DNA of 7,833 nucleotides from Candidatus Kerfeldbacteria bacterium CG08_land_8_20_14_0_20_43_14 (GCA_002774575.1 PEXW01000052.1:1-7833), one strand, 5' to 3'. Shown: positions 1 through 5,990, counted from the stretch's first letter. Numbers and translations: made by a program. The notes: generated by a model from the letters alone, not told the origin.

Positions 1-39
1 TCTTGCTAATACTCCATGGGTGCACTTGAGATTTGTGAA

Positions 40-98
40 ACTACGTACGTAGTACGTAGTAGAATGTACGTACGTAGTAAGTAGTAGACGTAGTAGTA
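40..98. repeat. TACGTA/TAG low-complexity repeat block upstream of the transporter
   Basis: The 13-mer TACGTACGTAGTA occurs at 42-54 and again, identically, at 67-79, so the copies are 25 bases apart. The first lies within a perfect 14-base palindrome, ACTACGTACGTAGT, at 40-53. The remainder is made of degenerate TAG/GTA triplets that run to within about 5 bases of the transporter's -10 element. It could be an operator array or simply an unstable intergenic satellite; the sequence alone does not decide between these. Confidence 0.75.
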
Positions 99-102
99 GG
101 TA

Positions 103-111
103 TGCTAAAAT
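103..111 (+). promoter_or_regulatory. Extended -10 promoter, probably giving a leaderless transporter mRNA
   Basis: TGCTAAAAT fits an extended -10 (TGn followed by TAAAAT at 106-111, five of six matches to TATAAT). No good -35 is visible in the repeat block upstream, as is usual for extended -10 promoters. The ATG at 119 begins 8 bases after the last base of the hexamer, which is about where transcription should start. There is therefore no room for an SD, and a leaderless transcript is inferred. Confidence 0.5.
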
Positions 112-118
112 AAAACAT

Positions 119-1045
119 ATGAATAAAAACCTAAAATTTGGCATGAGCTTGGCCCTGATAACCGCGGTTATTTCCGGCTTTGCTAACTTTATCGCCAAAA
201 TCGGCGTTACTTCAGTGAAAAACCCCGTGGTTTTTACGACTCTGAAAAATTCTATAGTCGCTGTTTTGCTGATTGGCCTGGTTTTGTCATTAGGCAAAAT
301 TAAAGAGCTTAAAGCTTTAAGCAAAAAATCTTGGGTTAAGTTATTGGCTATTGGGGTTATTGGCGGCAGTGTTCCATTTATCCTATTCTTTACCGGCCTT
401 TCCATGACATCAGCCCTGACAGCCAGTTTTATCCATAAAACCCTTTTTGTCTGGGTGGCGATTTTAGCAGTTTGGTTTTTGAAAGAAAAAGTTACTAAAT
501 TGCAAATCGGGGCATTGGTTTTATTATTGGGCGGAACTTTATTGCTGGGCGGTTTTCAAAACTTTCATTTTGGCAAAGGCGAGATCATGATTTTAGCCGC
601 AACTCTGCTCTGGGCTGTGGAAAATATTATCGCCAAAAAAGCCTTAGCTGAAGTTTCCAGCCTGACATTGGCTTCAGCCAGAATGGTCTTTGGTTCAATT
701 ATACTTTTAGCAGTTGTGGTTTGGCAGGGAAAAATCGGTTTGATGGCCGGCCTTTCACCAAAGCAATGGCTGTGGACTTTGATTCCGGCGGTTTTACTGT
801 TCGGCTATGTTTTGACCTGGTATACGGCTTTGAAGCACGCGCCTGCCACGGTAGTGGCAAGCTTGCTGGTTCCAGCCGTTTTTATTACCACGGTTTTATC
901 AACCATTTTTTTAAAAACCCCCCTGACCAGTTTAAACAATTTGAGCGGTGTTTTATTCGCCGTTGCCGCAGTGCTGTTAGTCATTAATTACAAAATCGCC
1001 AAAAATAATAAATCCAATGTTGAATCAGCCAAATCCTTGGCGTGA
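119..1045 (+). CDS. EamA-family (drug/metabolite transporter superfamily) permease
   Basis: A 308-aa, strongly hydrophobic protein with about ten predicted transmembrane helices arranged as two EamA repeats, roughly residues 8-145 and 155-293, which is the usual length and design of the family. The first repeat carries the typical segment with GLSMTSALTASFIHKT followed by a helix and the charged turn LKEKVT. The second repeats the pattern with YTALKHAPATVVASLLVP. Family members export or import small metabolites such as amino acids or nucleosides; the substrate cannot be read from sequence. The C-terminal tail is polar and ends in SAKSLA. The start is supported by the -10 element directly upstream. 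The last 29 bases overlap the next gene if that gene starts at its ATG. No functional link to the hydrogenase genes is apparent. Confidence 0.9.
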   Translation: MNKNLKFGMSLALITAVISGFANFIAKIGVTSVKNPVVFTTLKNSIVAVLLIGLVLSLGKIKELKALSKKSWVKLLAIGVIGGSVPFILFFTGLSMTSALTASFIHKTLFVWVAILAVWFLKEKVTKLQIGALVLLLGGTLLLGGFQNFHFGKGEIMILAATLLWAVENIIAKKALAEVSSLTLASARMVFGSIILLAVVVWQGKIGLMAGLSPKQWLWTLIPAVLLFGYVLTWYTALKHAPATVVASLLVPAVFITTVLSTIFLKTPLTSLNNLSGVLFAVAAVLLVINYKIAKNNKSNVESAKSLA

Positions 1046-1772
1046 CGGCGTGGCGCGTTGCGCGCGTTATGCTTTTGGCCCGAATAAACTGCACATGTGC
1101 GGACCTGATGCTAATCGGGAAGTTTTGTCGTACATTAAAGAGGGCGTAACCGATTCTGGATTGACACATATTCTGCAAAAGTTTCAAACCCTTTATCCGT
1201 ATTTGCGGTCAATAGCCCAGGCTAATAATATCAAAGACCCTTTTAATGATCGGGTGGTGGAGGCGTATTGGCTTGGCAATGAACTTTTGGAAACCGTTTC
1301 TAAAAATCAGTTTTACAAGCACTTGACTGACAATTTGGAATTAAAAAGAAAAAGCACGCCAAAAAATTTTGACGAGCTTATTCAAAAATTACCCCAAGGC
1401 GCCAGAATGCACCATTCTTTCCATGTTTTTAATGTCTACAAGCGCACTGGACATCTTGAAATTCTGCATACCTTGGAAAGTATGGATGCTTGCCGGATAA
1501 GTTGGGGTAAGGTGGAAAAGATTGATGGGCCAAAAGTTACTTTAAAAAGGAAACCTTTAAAATTAATAAACCAAAAATTGGAACTAGCTCCCGAAGAAAA
1601 TTTTGTTTTACATCGCAGGCTTGAGGAAGATAATACTTTAGACGAACTAAAAATAGGGGATCTGGTGACTTTGCATTGGTACCAGGCTTGTGAAATTGTT
1701 CAATCCAAAGACATTAAATGGCTAGACTTTTACACCAATAAACATTTGCAATTAGCCAACCTAACCATTTAA
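1017..1772 (+). CDS. Hydrogenase-associated protein with C-terminal HypC-like domain (DUF6390-like)
   Basis: A 251-aa soluble protein. The N-terminal part (about 1-150) is probably helical and has the conserved-looking motif CARYAFGPNKLHMCGPD (C15, C28) and a histidine cluster, HHSFH, at 132-136. It resembles a family I recall as DUF6390, but I am not certain of that name. Residues about 156-230 look like HypC, the chaperone that delivers the Fe(CN)2CO unit to hydrogenase large subunits. C159 is followed by four residues and then GKVEKIDG, as in HypC's MCLAIPGKVVEIDG, and IGDLVTLH (H220) matches HypC's VGDYVLVH with its conserved histidine. The C-to-H distance is 61 residues against about 49 in HypC, which implies an insertion. 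The next gene is a candidate hydrogenase protease 3 bases downstream. A GTG start at 1050 would remove the overlap with the transporter; neither start has an SD. The gene is real; the role is inferred. Confidence 0.75.
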   Translation: MLNQPNPWRDGVARCARYAFGPNKLHMCGPDANREVLSYIKEGVTDSGLTHILQKFQTLYPYLRSIAQANNIKDPFNDRVVEAYWLGNELLETVSKNQFYKHLTDNLELKRKSTPKNFDELIQKLPQGARMHHSFHVFNVYKRTGHLEILHTLESMDACRISWGKVEKIDGPKVTLKRKPLKLINQKLELAPEENFVLHRRLEEDNTLDELKIGDLVTLHWYQACEIVQSKDIKWLDFYTNKHLQLANLTI

Positions 1773-1775
1773 GTT

Positions 1776-2177
1776 ATGGAAATTTGGATTTTTGGCAATC
1801 CGGATTTGCCTGAAGACAATTTGCCAATTAAACTCTTTCCAGTTCTGCAAAAGACCTATCCCCAACATAAATTCATTCTTCAAGATCCTCTGGATGAATG
1901 GCAAATGCCAGAAGGGTTGTTTATCATCGACACCATTAAAGGCTTGGATAAAGTAGAAGTTTTTGAATCCTTAGAACAATTTGAAAAAACCCCGAATGTG
2001 ACCATGCACGACTACGATTTGCTGACTAATTTGGCTTTTTTAAAAAAACTGGGTAAATTGCCCAAATTCAAAATTTTCGGCTTGCCGCCGGATTTGGGTT
2101 TGGATGAAGCTTTAAATCAGTTAAAACTTAAACTCGATCCAACTTTATCAGCCTCCGCCGAAAATCTCGAGCATTAG
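1776..2177 (+). CDS. Putative [NiFe] hydrogenase maturation endopeptidase (HybD/HycI-like, divergent)
   Basis: A 133-aa protein, somewhat shorter than typical HybD/HycI proteases (about 150-165 aa). These enzymes cleave the C-terminal extension of the hydrogenase large subunit once nickel is inserted. The family pattern can be followed along the chain: a first strand ending in GN (IWIFGNPD, 3-10); an acidic pair at E13-D14 in the place of the family's DE or DD; IIDTIKG with D52 where the nickel-binding Asp sits; and MHDYDL with H78 where the nickel-binding His of the usual PHE..L motif sits. IFGLPPD (100-106) replaces the usual IGIxP. D14 in place of Glu would be a conservative ligand change. 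The substrate would be the large subunit encoded convergently just downstream. Low overall similarity keeps this tentative. No SD is present and the gene starts 3 bases after the previous stop. Confidence 0.65.
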   Translation: MEIWIFGNPDLPEDNLPIKLFPVLQKTYPQHKFILQDPLDEWQMPEGLFIIDTIKGLDKVEVFESLEQFEKTPNVTMHDYDLLTNLAFLKKLGKLPKFKIFGLPPDLGLDEALNQLKLKLDPTLSASAENLEH

Positions 2178-2300
2178 CTCGGGGTTGAAGATGGTATGAA
2201 TTGACTTGGTTATCTGTGAAACGGCGTGATGCTACGGCTGATTTCGCAAAACCCATGAGACTGATAGCCCGACACCACAAGCGCTTGAATAGCCGAAGCT
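2178..2300. other. Convergent intergenic gap, relatively G+C-rich, no recognised element
   Basis: This is the only gap between the maturation genes and the hydrogenase genes. About half of its bases are G or C by hand count, visibly richer than the flanking genes. Short inverted repeats sit at both ends and overlap the stop codons: CGAGC-ATTA-GCTCG (2168-2181) and AAGCT-TT-AGCTT (2296-2307). Read on the reverse strand it also contains AGC-TTCG-GCT, a UUCG-type tetraloop (2291-2300). CAAGCGCTTG (2278-2287) is a 10-base palindrome. No tRNA, known riboswitch or U-tract terminator was recognised. Confidence 0.4.
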
Positions 2301-3611
2301 TTAGCTTAGGTGTAGACCATGGAGCTTTACCTTAAGAAAGTGGGAAGCGCAGCTCATGCAGGGGTCATAAGCCCGGATGATTTTTTCCAATTCCAGCTGA
2401 ATGGTTTCTTCATCAGGATTATCCGGAATTAATTCTTCCAAACGTCTAGCCATATCCTGTTCAATATTGATCTGATTTTGGCCGGTTGGCACCACAATTT
2501 CGCCTTTTACCACCAGACCGTCTTCGCCGATCTCAACTTTGTGGTATAAAGTCCCACGCGGCGCTTCCACTACACCAATGCCGATGCCGGATTTTTTAGC
2601 AGGCTGGGCCAAAGCTTCTTTTTGGAATTTTGTGTTTTGCAGGTATTCAATGGACTGGTCAAGGCAGTGCAGGATTTCAATGGCCTGGGCCAGATTATTA
2701 TGGAAGATATTGGTTGAAGGGAATTTTTCCAAAGTCGATTTCAGACTGGCCTTGGTTTTTGGGTGCAAAGAATTTTTGGCTAAGTTTAACCTGGCCATAG
2801 CGCCGACCATATAAGGTTCTTCTTTAAATTCATAGCCAGACGCCTGGGAATAAGAAATTACTTTGTGTTCCAGATGATTTCGGAAATTTTTTTCCTGTAT
2901 TCGTTCATGAGTTAAGTCGCTGGCAATCTCGCCATCCAAAAACGAAAATGGATTGTTAATAAGCGCCATAAAATGAGTTTTGCGGTCAAATTTGAATTTA
3001 CAGTTTTCAAATCTTTCCACGGTTCTCAAAACCGCTGGTCGGATATGCTCTAATTTGTGAATTGCTTCTTGGACTTCATCATCAGTCGGGACTTTTAAAA
3101 ATCCGCCGATACTGGGGTTAACCGCGTGCACGCTTCGGCCGGCTATAATTATTGATAAGTAATTTCCCGCGGCCTTAATGTCAAAAGCGTCATGCAGAAT
3201 TTGGTGCTGTTCCGGATCATTTTCATCAAAAGACAAAAATGAATCTTTGCCGTACATATCTGGCAAGGAAAAAAGATACAGATGCAGAGCGTGGTCGCGG
3301 ATATTCAGGCCGTACATGGTCAAGTGCTTCATGATCATGGATTGTTCGGTCGGCTTAATGCCCAAAGCGTGTTCGCAGGCTTCAATACTGCAGAGCAGGT
3401 GCGCGTTGGAGCAAGTTCCGCAAATTCTGGCCAGCAAAGCCGGCAGGCCGCGGTAAGGCTTGCCCCGCATGGCCTGGGTATAGAATCTTTTATATTCAGT
3501 TATGCCAAAGCGGCAGTATTCAACTTTGCCTTTTTTAATTTTCACATCCAAAGTCGCCGCGCCTTCAACTTTGGTAATTTCCTTGGTCAGGGACAAATCA
3601 ACTGTGTGCAT
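2301..3611 (-). CDS. [NiFe] hydrogenase large (catalytic) subunit, group 3-like
   Basis: A 436-aa catalytic subunit carrying the NiFe(CN)2CO site, which interconverts H2 with protons and electrons. Both metal-binding motifs are complete: RICGTCSNAH (C64, C67, H71) near the N-terminus and DPCMSCASH (C418, C421, H424) at the C-terminus. Other family marks are KVEG at 14-17 (usually RIEGH, with the proton-relay Glu kept), EAPRGTLYH, and VVPTGQNQINIEQD. Twelve residues, FLKVKLHGLHLS, follow H424 and would be the extension removed by a maturation protease. Size and motifs suit cytoplasmic group 3 enzymes (the NAD(P)- or F420-linked type), but I cannot fix the subgroup. It follows the small subunit by 2 bases and converges on the putative protease gene. 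No signal peptide or membrane helix is seen. Confidence 0.95.
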   Translation of the reverse strand: MHTVDLSLTKEITKVEGAATLDVKIKKGKVEYCRFGITEYKRFYTQAMRGKPYRGLPALLARICGTCSNAHLLCSIEACEHALGIKPTEQSMIMKHLTMYGLNIRDHALHLYLFSLPDMYGKDSFLSFDENDPEQHQILHDAFDIKAAGNYLSIIIAGRSVHAVNPSIGGFLKVPTDDEVQEAIHKLEHIRPAVLRTVERFENCKFKFDRKTHFMALINNPFSFLDGEIASDLTHERIQEKNFRNHLEHKVISYSQASGYEFKEEPYMVGAMARLNLAKNSLHPKTKASLKSTLEKFPSTNIFHNNLAQAIEILHCLDQSIEYLQNTKFQKEALAQPAKKSGIGIGVVEAPRGTLYHKVEIGEDGLVVKGEIVVPTGQNQINIEQDMARRLEELIPDNPDEETIQLELEKIIRAYDPCMSCASHFLKVKLHGLHLS

Positions 3612-3613
3612 AA

Positions 3614-4096
3614 TTAGATAATTTTAAATTCTCTTAATAATCCGTTCAAAGCATGCAGAAAGACCTTTTCATCCATGGGACAGCCGGGGACATTAACATC
3701 GACCTTAATAACATCAGCTAGTTTTTGGGCTTTTGGCAAAAATTCAAATTTTTCAACTAAGGGTTTGATTTCCCCGGCTTCTTTGGGTTTAAAAGTGTTT
3801 CTTTGGGCAGAAGGCAGGCCAGTGCAGGCGCAGGCGCCAATGGCCACGACTTTTTTGGATTTTTCTCGGATTTCCTTGACGGCATCAACTTGCTTTTTAG
3901 AATTCAAAGCGCCTTCAATAAAAGCCACATCCAATTCATCCAGCACATTTTTTGACTGCAAAACCCGGGCGTGCCGAATGTCCAGCATTTTTTTCCATTC
4001 CTGCCAATGGTCATTAAGCAGTTCGGTAAAAACAATTGTGCTGTCTTCACAGCAGGAAAAGGTAAACCAGCCAATGCGCAATTTTTTTTGGGCCAT
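3614..4096 (-). CDS. [NiFe] hydrogenase small subunit, single-cluster type with tandem cysteines
   Basis: A 160-aa electron-transfer subunit consisting only of the flavodoxin-like half that carries the proximal 4Fe-4S cluster. The C-terminal half with medial and distal clusters, found in group 1 enzymes, is absent, as in group 3 and 4 hydrogenases and in complex I NuoB. Candidate ligands are C15-C16 in FTFSCCEDST, C89 or C91 in IGACACTG, and C139 in VPGCPMDE. The adjacent cysteine pair resembles NuoB's N2-cluster motif rather than the hydrogenase CxxC. FIEGAL (59-64) and KVVAIGACA (82-90) are typical of the family. No Tat signal is present, so the enzyme should be cytoplasmic. It is first in a two-gene operon, with a near-perfect extended -10 about 30 bases upstream. 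No SD is visible. Confidence 0.9.
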   Translation of the reverse strand: MAQKKLRIGWFTFSCCEDSTIVFTELLNDHWQEWKKMLDIRHARVLQSKNVLDELDVAFIEGALNSKKQVDAVKEIREKSKKVVAIGACACTGLPSAQRNTFKPKEAGEIKPLVEKFEFLPKAQKLADVIKVDVNVPGCPMDEKVFLHALNGLLREFKII

Positions 4097-4100
4097 AATT

Positions 4101-4130
4101 TTGGCGGGAAAATGTTCTTAAGTGTATTAT
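4101..4130 (+). promoter_or_regulatory. Candidate promoter for the TatD gene, overlapping the hydrogenase promoter
   Basis: TTGGCG (4101-4106, four of six matches to TTGACA) is followed after 18 bases by TATTAT (4125-4130). TATAAC at 4128-4133 is an alternative -10. Transcription would begin around 4137-4140, less than 20 bases before the ATG at 4155. Both -10 candidates share bases with the reverse-strand TATAAT, so the two polymerases could not bind at the same time. Confidence 0.4.
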
Positions 4131-4134
4131 AACA
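4126..4134 (-). promoter_or_regulatory. Extended -10 promoter for the hydrogenase operon
   Basis: On the reverse strand these bases read TGTTATAAT, a perfect TGn-TATAAT extended -10. A weak -35, TTTAAT, lies 17 bases further upstream (4149-4154). Transcription should start near 4119, leaving a leader of about 22 bases before the small-subunit ATG. The element overlaps the -10 of the divergent tatD promoter. Confidence 0.6.
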
Positions 4135-4154
4135 GTATAGCCTTAATAATTAAA

Positions 4155-4997
4155 ATGTTAATCGACACCCACGCCCATCTTAATTTTAACGCCTATAAAG
4201 ACGACATTGACCAAGTCATTAGTCGGACTTTAGGCGCTGGCATGAAGGTCATTAATGTCGGCTCGCAATTTTCAACCAGTGAAAGGGCGGTGAAAATGGC
4301 CAAGGAATATACGGGCCAGATGTACGCGGCCGTGGCTTTGCACCCGATACATTTGCACGAAACCTATGTTGATGAAGTGGAAATTCCTTTTAAAAGCCGG
4401 GAGGAAAAATTCGTCGAAGCCGATTATGAGAAGCTGGCTAAAGAAAAATCCGTGGTGGCAATAGGGGAATGCGGTTTAGATTATTTTCACATGCCAGAAG
4501 ATATCCCAGAAATTGAGTTTGTTAATAAACAGAAAGAGGTTTTTATCCGGCACATTAACCTGGCCAGAAAATTAGATTTGCCCATAATTCTGCATTGCCG
4601 TTCCACCAAGTCAGAACCTGATAGGGCGTATTTGGAGATGTTGGAGATTTTAAAACAGGAGAATTTTAATCACGCGGTTATTCACTGTTACACGGCTAGC
4701 CTTGAAGTAGCAAAAAAATATTTAGAAGCCGGTTTTATGATTTCCTTCACGGGCATTATTACTTTTCCAAATGCTAAAGTTTTATGGCCAGTGGTAGAGT
4801 TTGCACCAATGGATAGGATTATGATTGAAACGGATGCGCCATACTTGGCACCCCAAGCCGTGAGAGGCAAACGCAACGAACCTTTGTACGTCAGATATGT
4901 GGCGGAAAAAATTGCGGAACTTAAAAATATTAGCATTAATCAAGTTGAGGAGAAAACCACCGAGAATGCAACAAACTTTTTTAAATTAAATTTATGA
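4155..4997 (+). CDS. tatD: TatD-family metal-dependent hydrolase (DNase)
   Basis: A 280-aa TIM-barrel hydrolase of the TatD group, metal-dependent nucleases linked to DNA repair and turnover. The metal-site motifs appear in order: DTHAHL (H6, H8), GECGLDY (E105), ILHCR (H147), IHCYT (H177) and IETDAPYLAP (D227). It is slightly longer than the usual 255-270 aa because of an acidic insertion around residues 70-92, after ALHPIHLH. The ATG at 4155 is preferred because family proteins begin only a few residues before DTHAHL; a GTG at 4122 would lie inside the predicted promoter and add 11 non-conserved residues. No SD is present. The stop overlaps the next start as ATGA, so the two genes are probably translationally coupled. 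Confidence 0.93.
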   Translation: MLIDTHAHLNFNAYKDDIDQVISRTLGAGMKVINVGSQFSTSERAVKMAKEYTGQMYAAVALHPIHLHETYVDEVEIPFKSREEKFVEADYEKLAKEKSVVAIGECGLDYFHMPEDIPEIEFVNKQKEVFIRHINLARKLDLPIILHCRSTKSEPDRAYLEMLEILKQENFNHAVIHCYTASLEVAKKYLEAGFMISFTGIITFPNAKVLWPVVEFAPMDRIMIETDAPYLAPQAVRGKRNEPLYVRYVAEKIAELKNISINQVEEKTTENATNFFKLNL

Positions 4998-5722
4998 ATT
5001 TTTTCTTGGTACCCATAACCTTTTTGATAAATGCCTTGATAATTTTGTTTTTTTATAAAAAAATACGCAATAAAAACATAAAGATATATGAAAAAAAGTC
5101 TGAGTCATTAAATCAAGAAATTAACAGGTTTGCAAAAAATTGGAATTTAACCCTTGAAAAAATTCCCCTTTATACCACTAGCGGTTTAGCTTATTTAAGG
5201 AAAAGTTTGCCGAAAGAATTACCAAACATTTATTTGTATTGCGATCATAAAGATGAAACCCGGACGCCTTATAGGACTTTCTGGCTACTGCAAGGGAAAG
5301 TCAATGAGTCCCAAGTAAAAGTTTATTTTCTCCCGGAATATTTTACTGAAAAAGCAAAAACTAAGGGAACCATGCTTTGTTGTTTTCCAATCGCTACCAC
5401 AAAACATTGGATTACAATTCAATCCGAAGACCTTTGGAATTTGATAAAAGACCATGAGCTGGAATCAAGGATTTTTAACAACAAATTTGAATTACGGGGA
5501 AGCGAGCACAAGATGTTAACAGAGATTTTTGACCCTTTATTGATTGAAAAGTTTAATGTTTATTATGCTGCTGCCCTGAAAATTACGTTTTTGCATACAA
5601 GTATTATCGCCGCTCATAGATTTATTTTTAACACCCAAGAAATTGACCATTTTTTTAATTTGATATTGGATTTCAAAAAAAATTTTGATTCAGCTGTTAA
5701 ATCCTTCCCAGGGCCCGTGTAA
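4994..5722 (+). CDS. Membrane-anchored protein of unknown function
   Basis: I do not recognise this 242-aa protein. Residues about 3-21 form one hydrophobic helix, followed by a strongly basic stretch (KKIRNKNIKIYEKK), so the N-terminus is a membrane anchor and the rest is predicted cytoplasmic by the positive-inside rule. The remainder (about 30-242) looks globular, mixed alpha/beta and rich in aromatic residues, with isolated cysteines (LYCDH, MLCCFP) and no catalytic motif I can name. A hydrophobic patch around residues 190-210 (YYAAALKITFLHTSIIAAH) is more likely a buried amphipathic helix than a second span. It overlaps the TatD gene by four bases (ATGA) and is followed within 5 bases by a terminator hairpin, so it ends that operon. 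It is more A+T-rich than TatD. Confidence 0.8.
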   Translation: MNFFLVPITFLINALIILFFYKKIRNKNIKIYEKKSESLNQEINRFAKNWNLTLEKIPLYTTSGLAYLRKSLPKELPNIYLYCDHKDETRTPYRTFWLLQGKVNESQVKVYFLPEYFTEKAKTKGTMLCCFPIATTKHWITIQSEDLWNLIKDHELESRIFNNKFELRGSEHKMLTEIFDPLLIEKFNVYYAAALKITFLHTSIIAAHRFIFNTQEIDHFFNLILDFKKNFDSAVKSFPGPV

Positions 5723-5726
5723 AACA

Positions 5727-5755
5727 ATACCCGCTTTTCTCCAAGAAGCGGGTAT
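5727..5755. terminator. Hairpin terminator between convergent genes
   Basis: A perfect 10-bp stem, ATACCCGCTT / AAGCGGGTAT, encloses a 9-base loop. It begins 4 bases after the stop of the membrane-anchored gene. Read on the reverse strand the hairpin is followed by TTGTTTTA, a modest U-tract, so it best fits termination of the small reverse gene at 5795-5986. Read forward there is no immediate U-tract, though the stem could still act for both. Confidence 0.7.
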
Positions 5756-5794
5756 ATCCAAAATAAGGATTCATTATTTTTGTTTTTCAAGACA

Positions 5795-5986
5795 TTACTG
5801 GTGCCCGTGGCCGGGGTGGCAGGGTTTTTTGATGCCGCCGCCAGTTGTCCATTGAGAAACTCTGGTCGTAGATTCAAACCTGCTGCCGCGCTTTCTTGGG
5901 CTTTCGGTGGGCCCCAGGTTTAGAGGGGCTTCTTTTTCCTGGTCTTTTTGTGGGATTTGTACATCAGAATTATCTGATGAATCCAT
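5795..5986 (-). CDS. Small hydrophilic protein with a Cys/His-rich tail
   Basis: A 63-aa protein I do not recognise. It is charged and rich in Ser, Pro and Lys, probably disordered, with no membrane helix. It ends in KKPCHPGHGHQ, where C56, H57, H60 and H62 could bind a metal; this is inference from composition. The case for a real gene comes from its signals: AAGGAGG lies 4 bases before the ATG, the only strong SD in the window, and a hairpin with a U-tract in the matching orientation lies about 40 bases after the stop. The gene sits in the divergent gap opposite rmuC and may share its control region. Against it are short length, low-complexity composition and the lack of any known homologue I can name. 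Confidence 0.55.
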   Translation of the reverse strand: MDSSDNSDVQIPQKDQEKEAPLNLGPTESPRKRGSRFESTTRVSQWTTGGGIKKPCHPGHGHQ

Positions 5987-5990
5987 AAGT

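Noticed and set aside
2178..2300. tRNA or known riboswitch in the convergent gap
   Set aside because: No cloverleaf, T-loop GGTTCGA or recognised riboswitch core was found on either strand.
2301..3611. Large subunit as a complex I NuoD homologue rather than a hydrogenase
   Set aside because: All four nickel-binding cysteines (C64, C67, C418, C421) are present; NuoD lacks them.
4122..4154. GTG start at 4122 giving an 11-residue longer TatD
   Set aside because: It lies inside the predicted divergent promoter, and family members start only a few residues before DTHAHL, which favours ATG 4155.
5614..5877. 87-codon reverse frame across the terminator region
   Set aside because: It overlaps the end of the membrane-anchored gene and the hairpin, and has no SD; the frame starting at 5986 has the real start signals.
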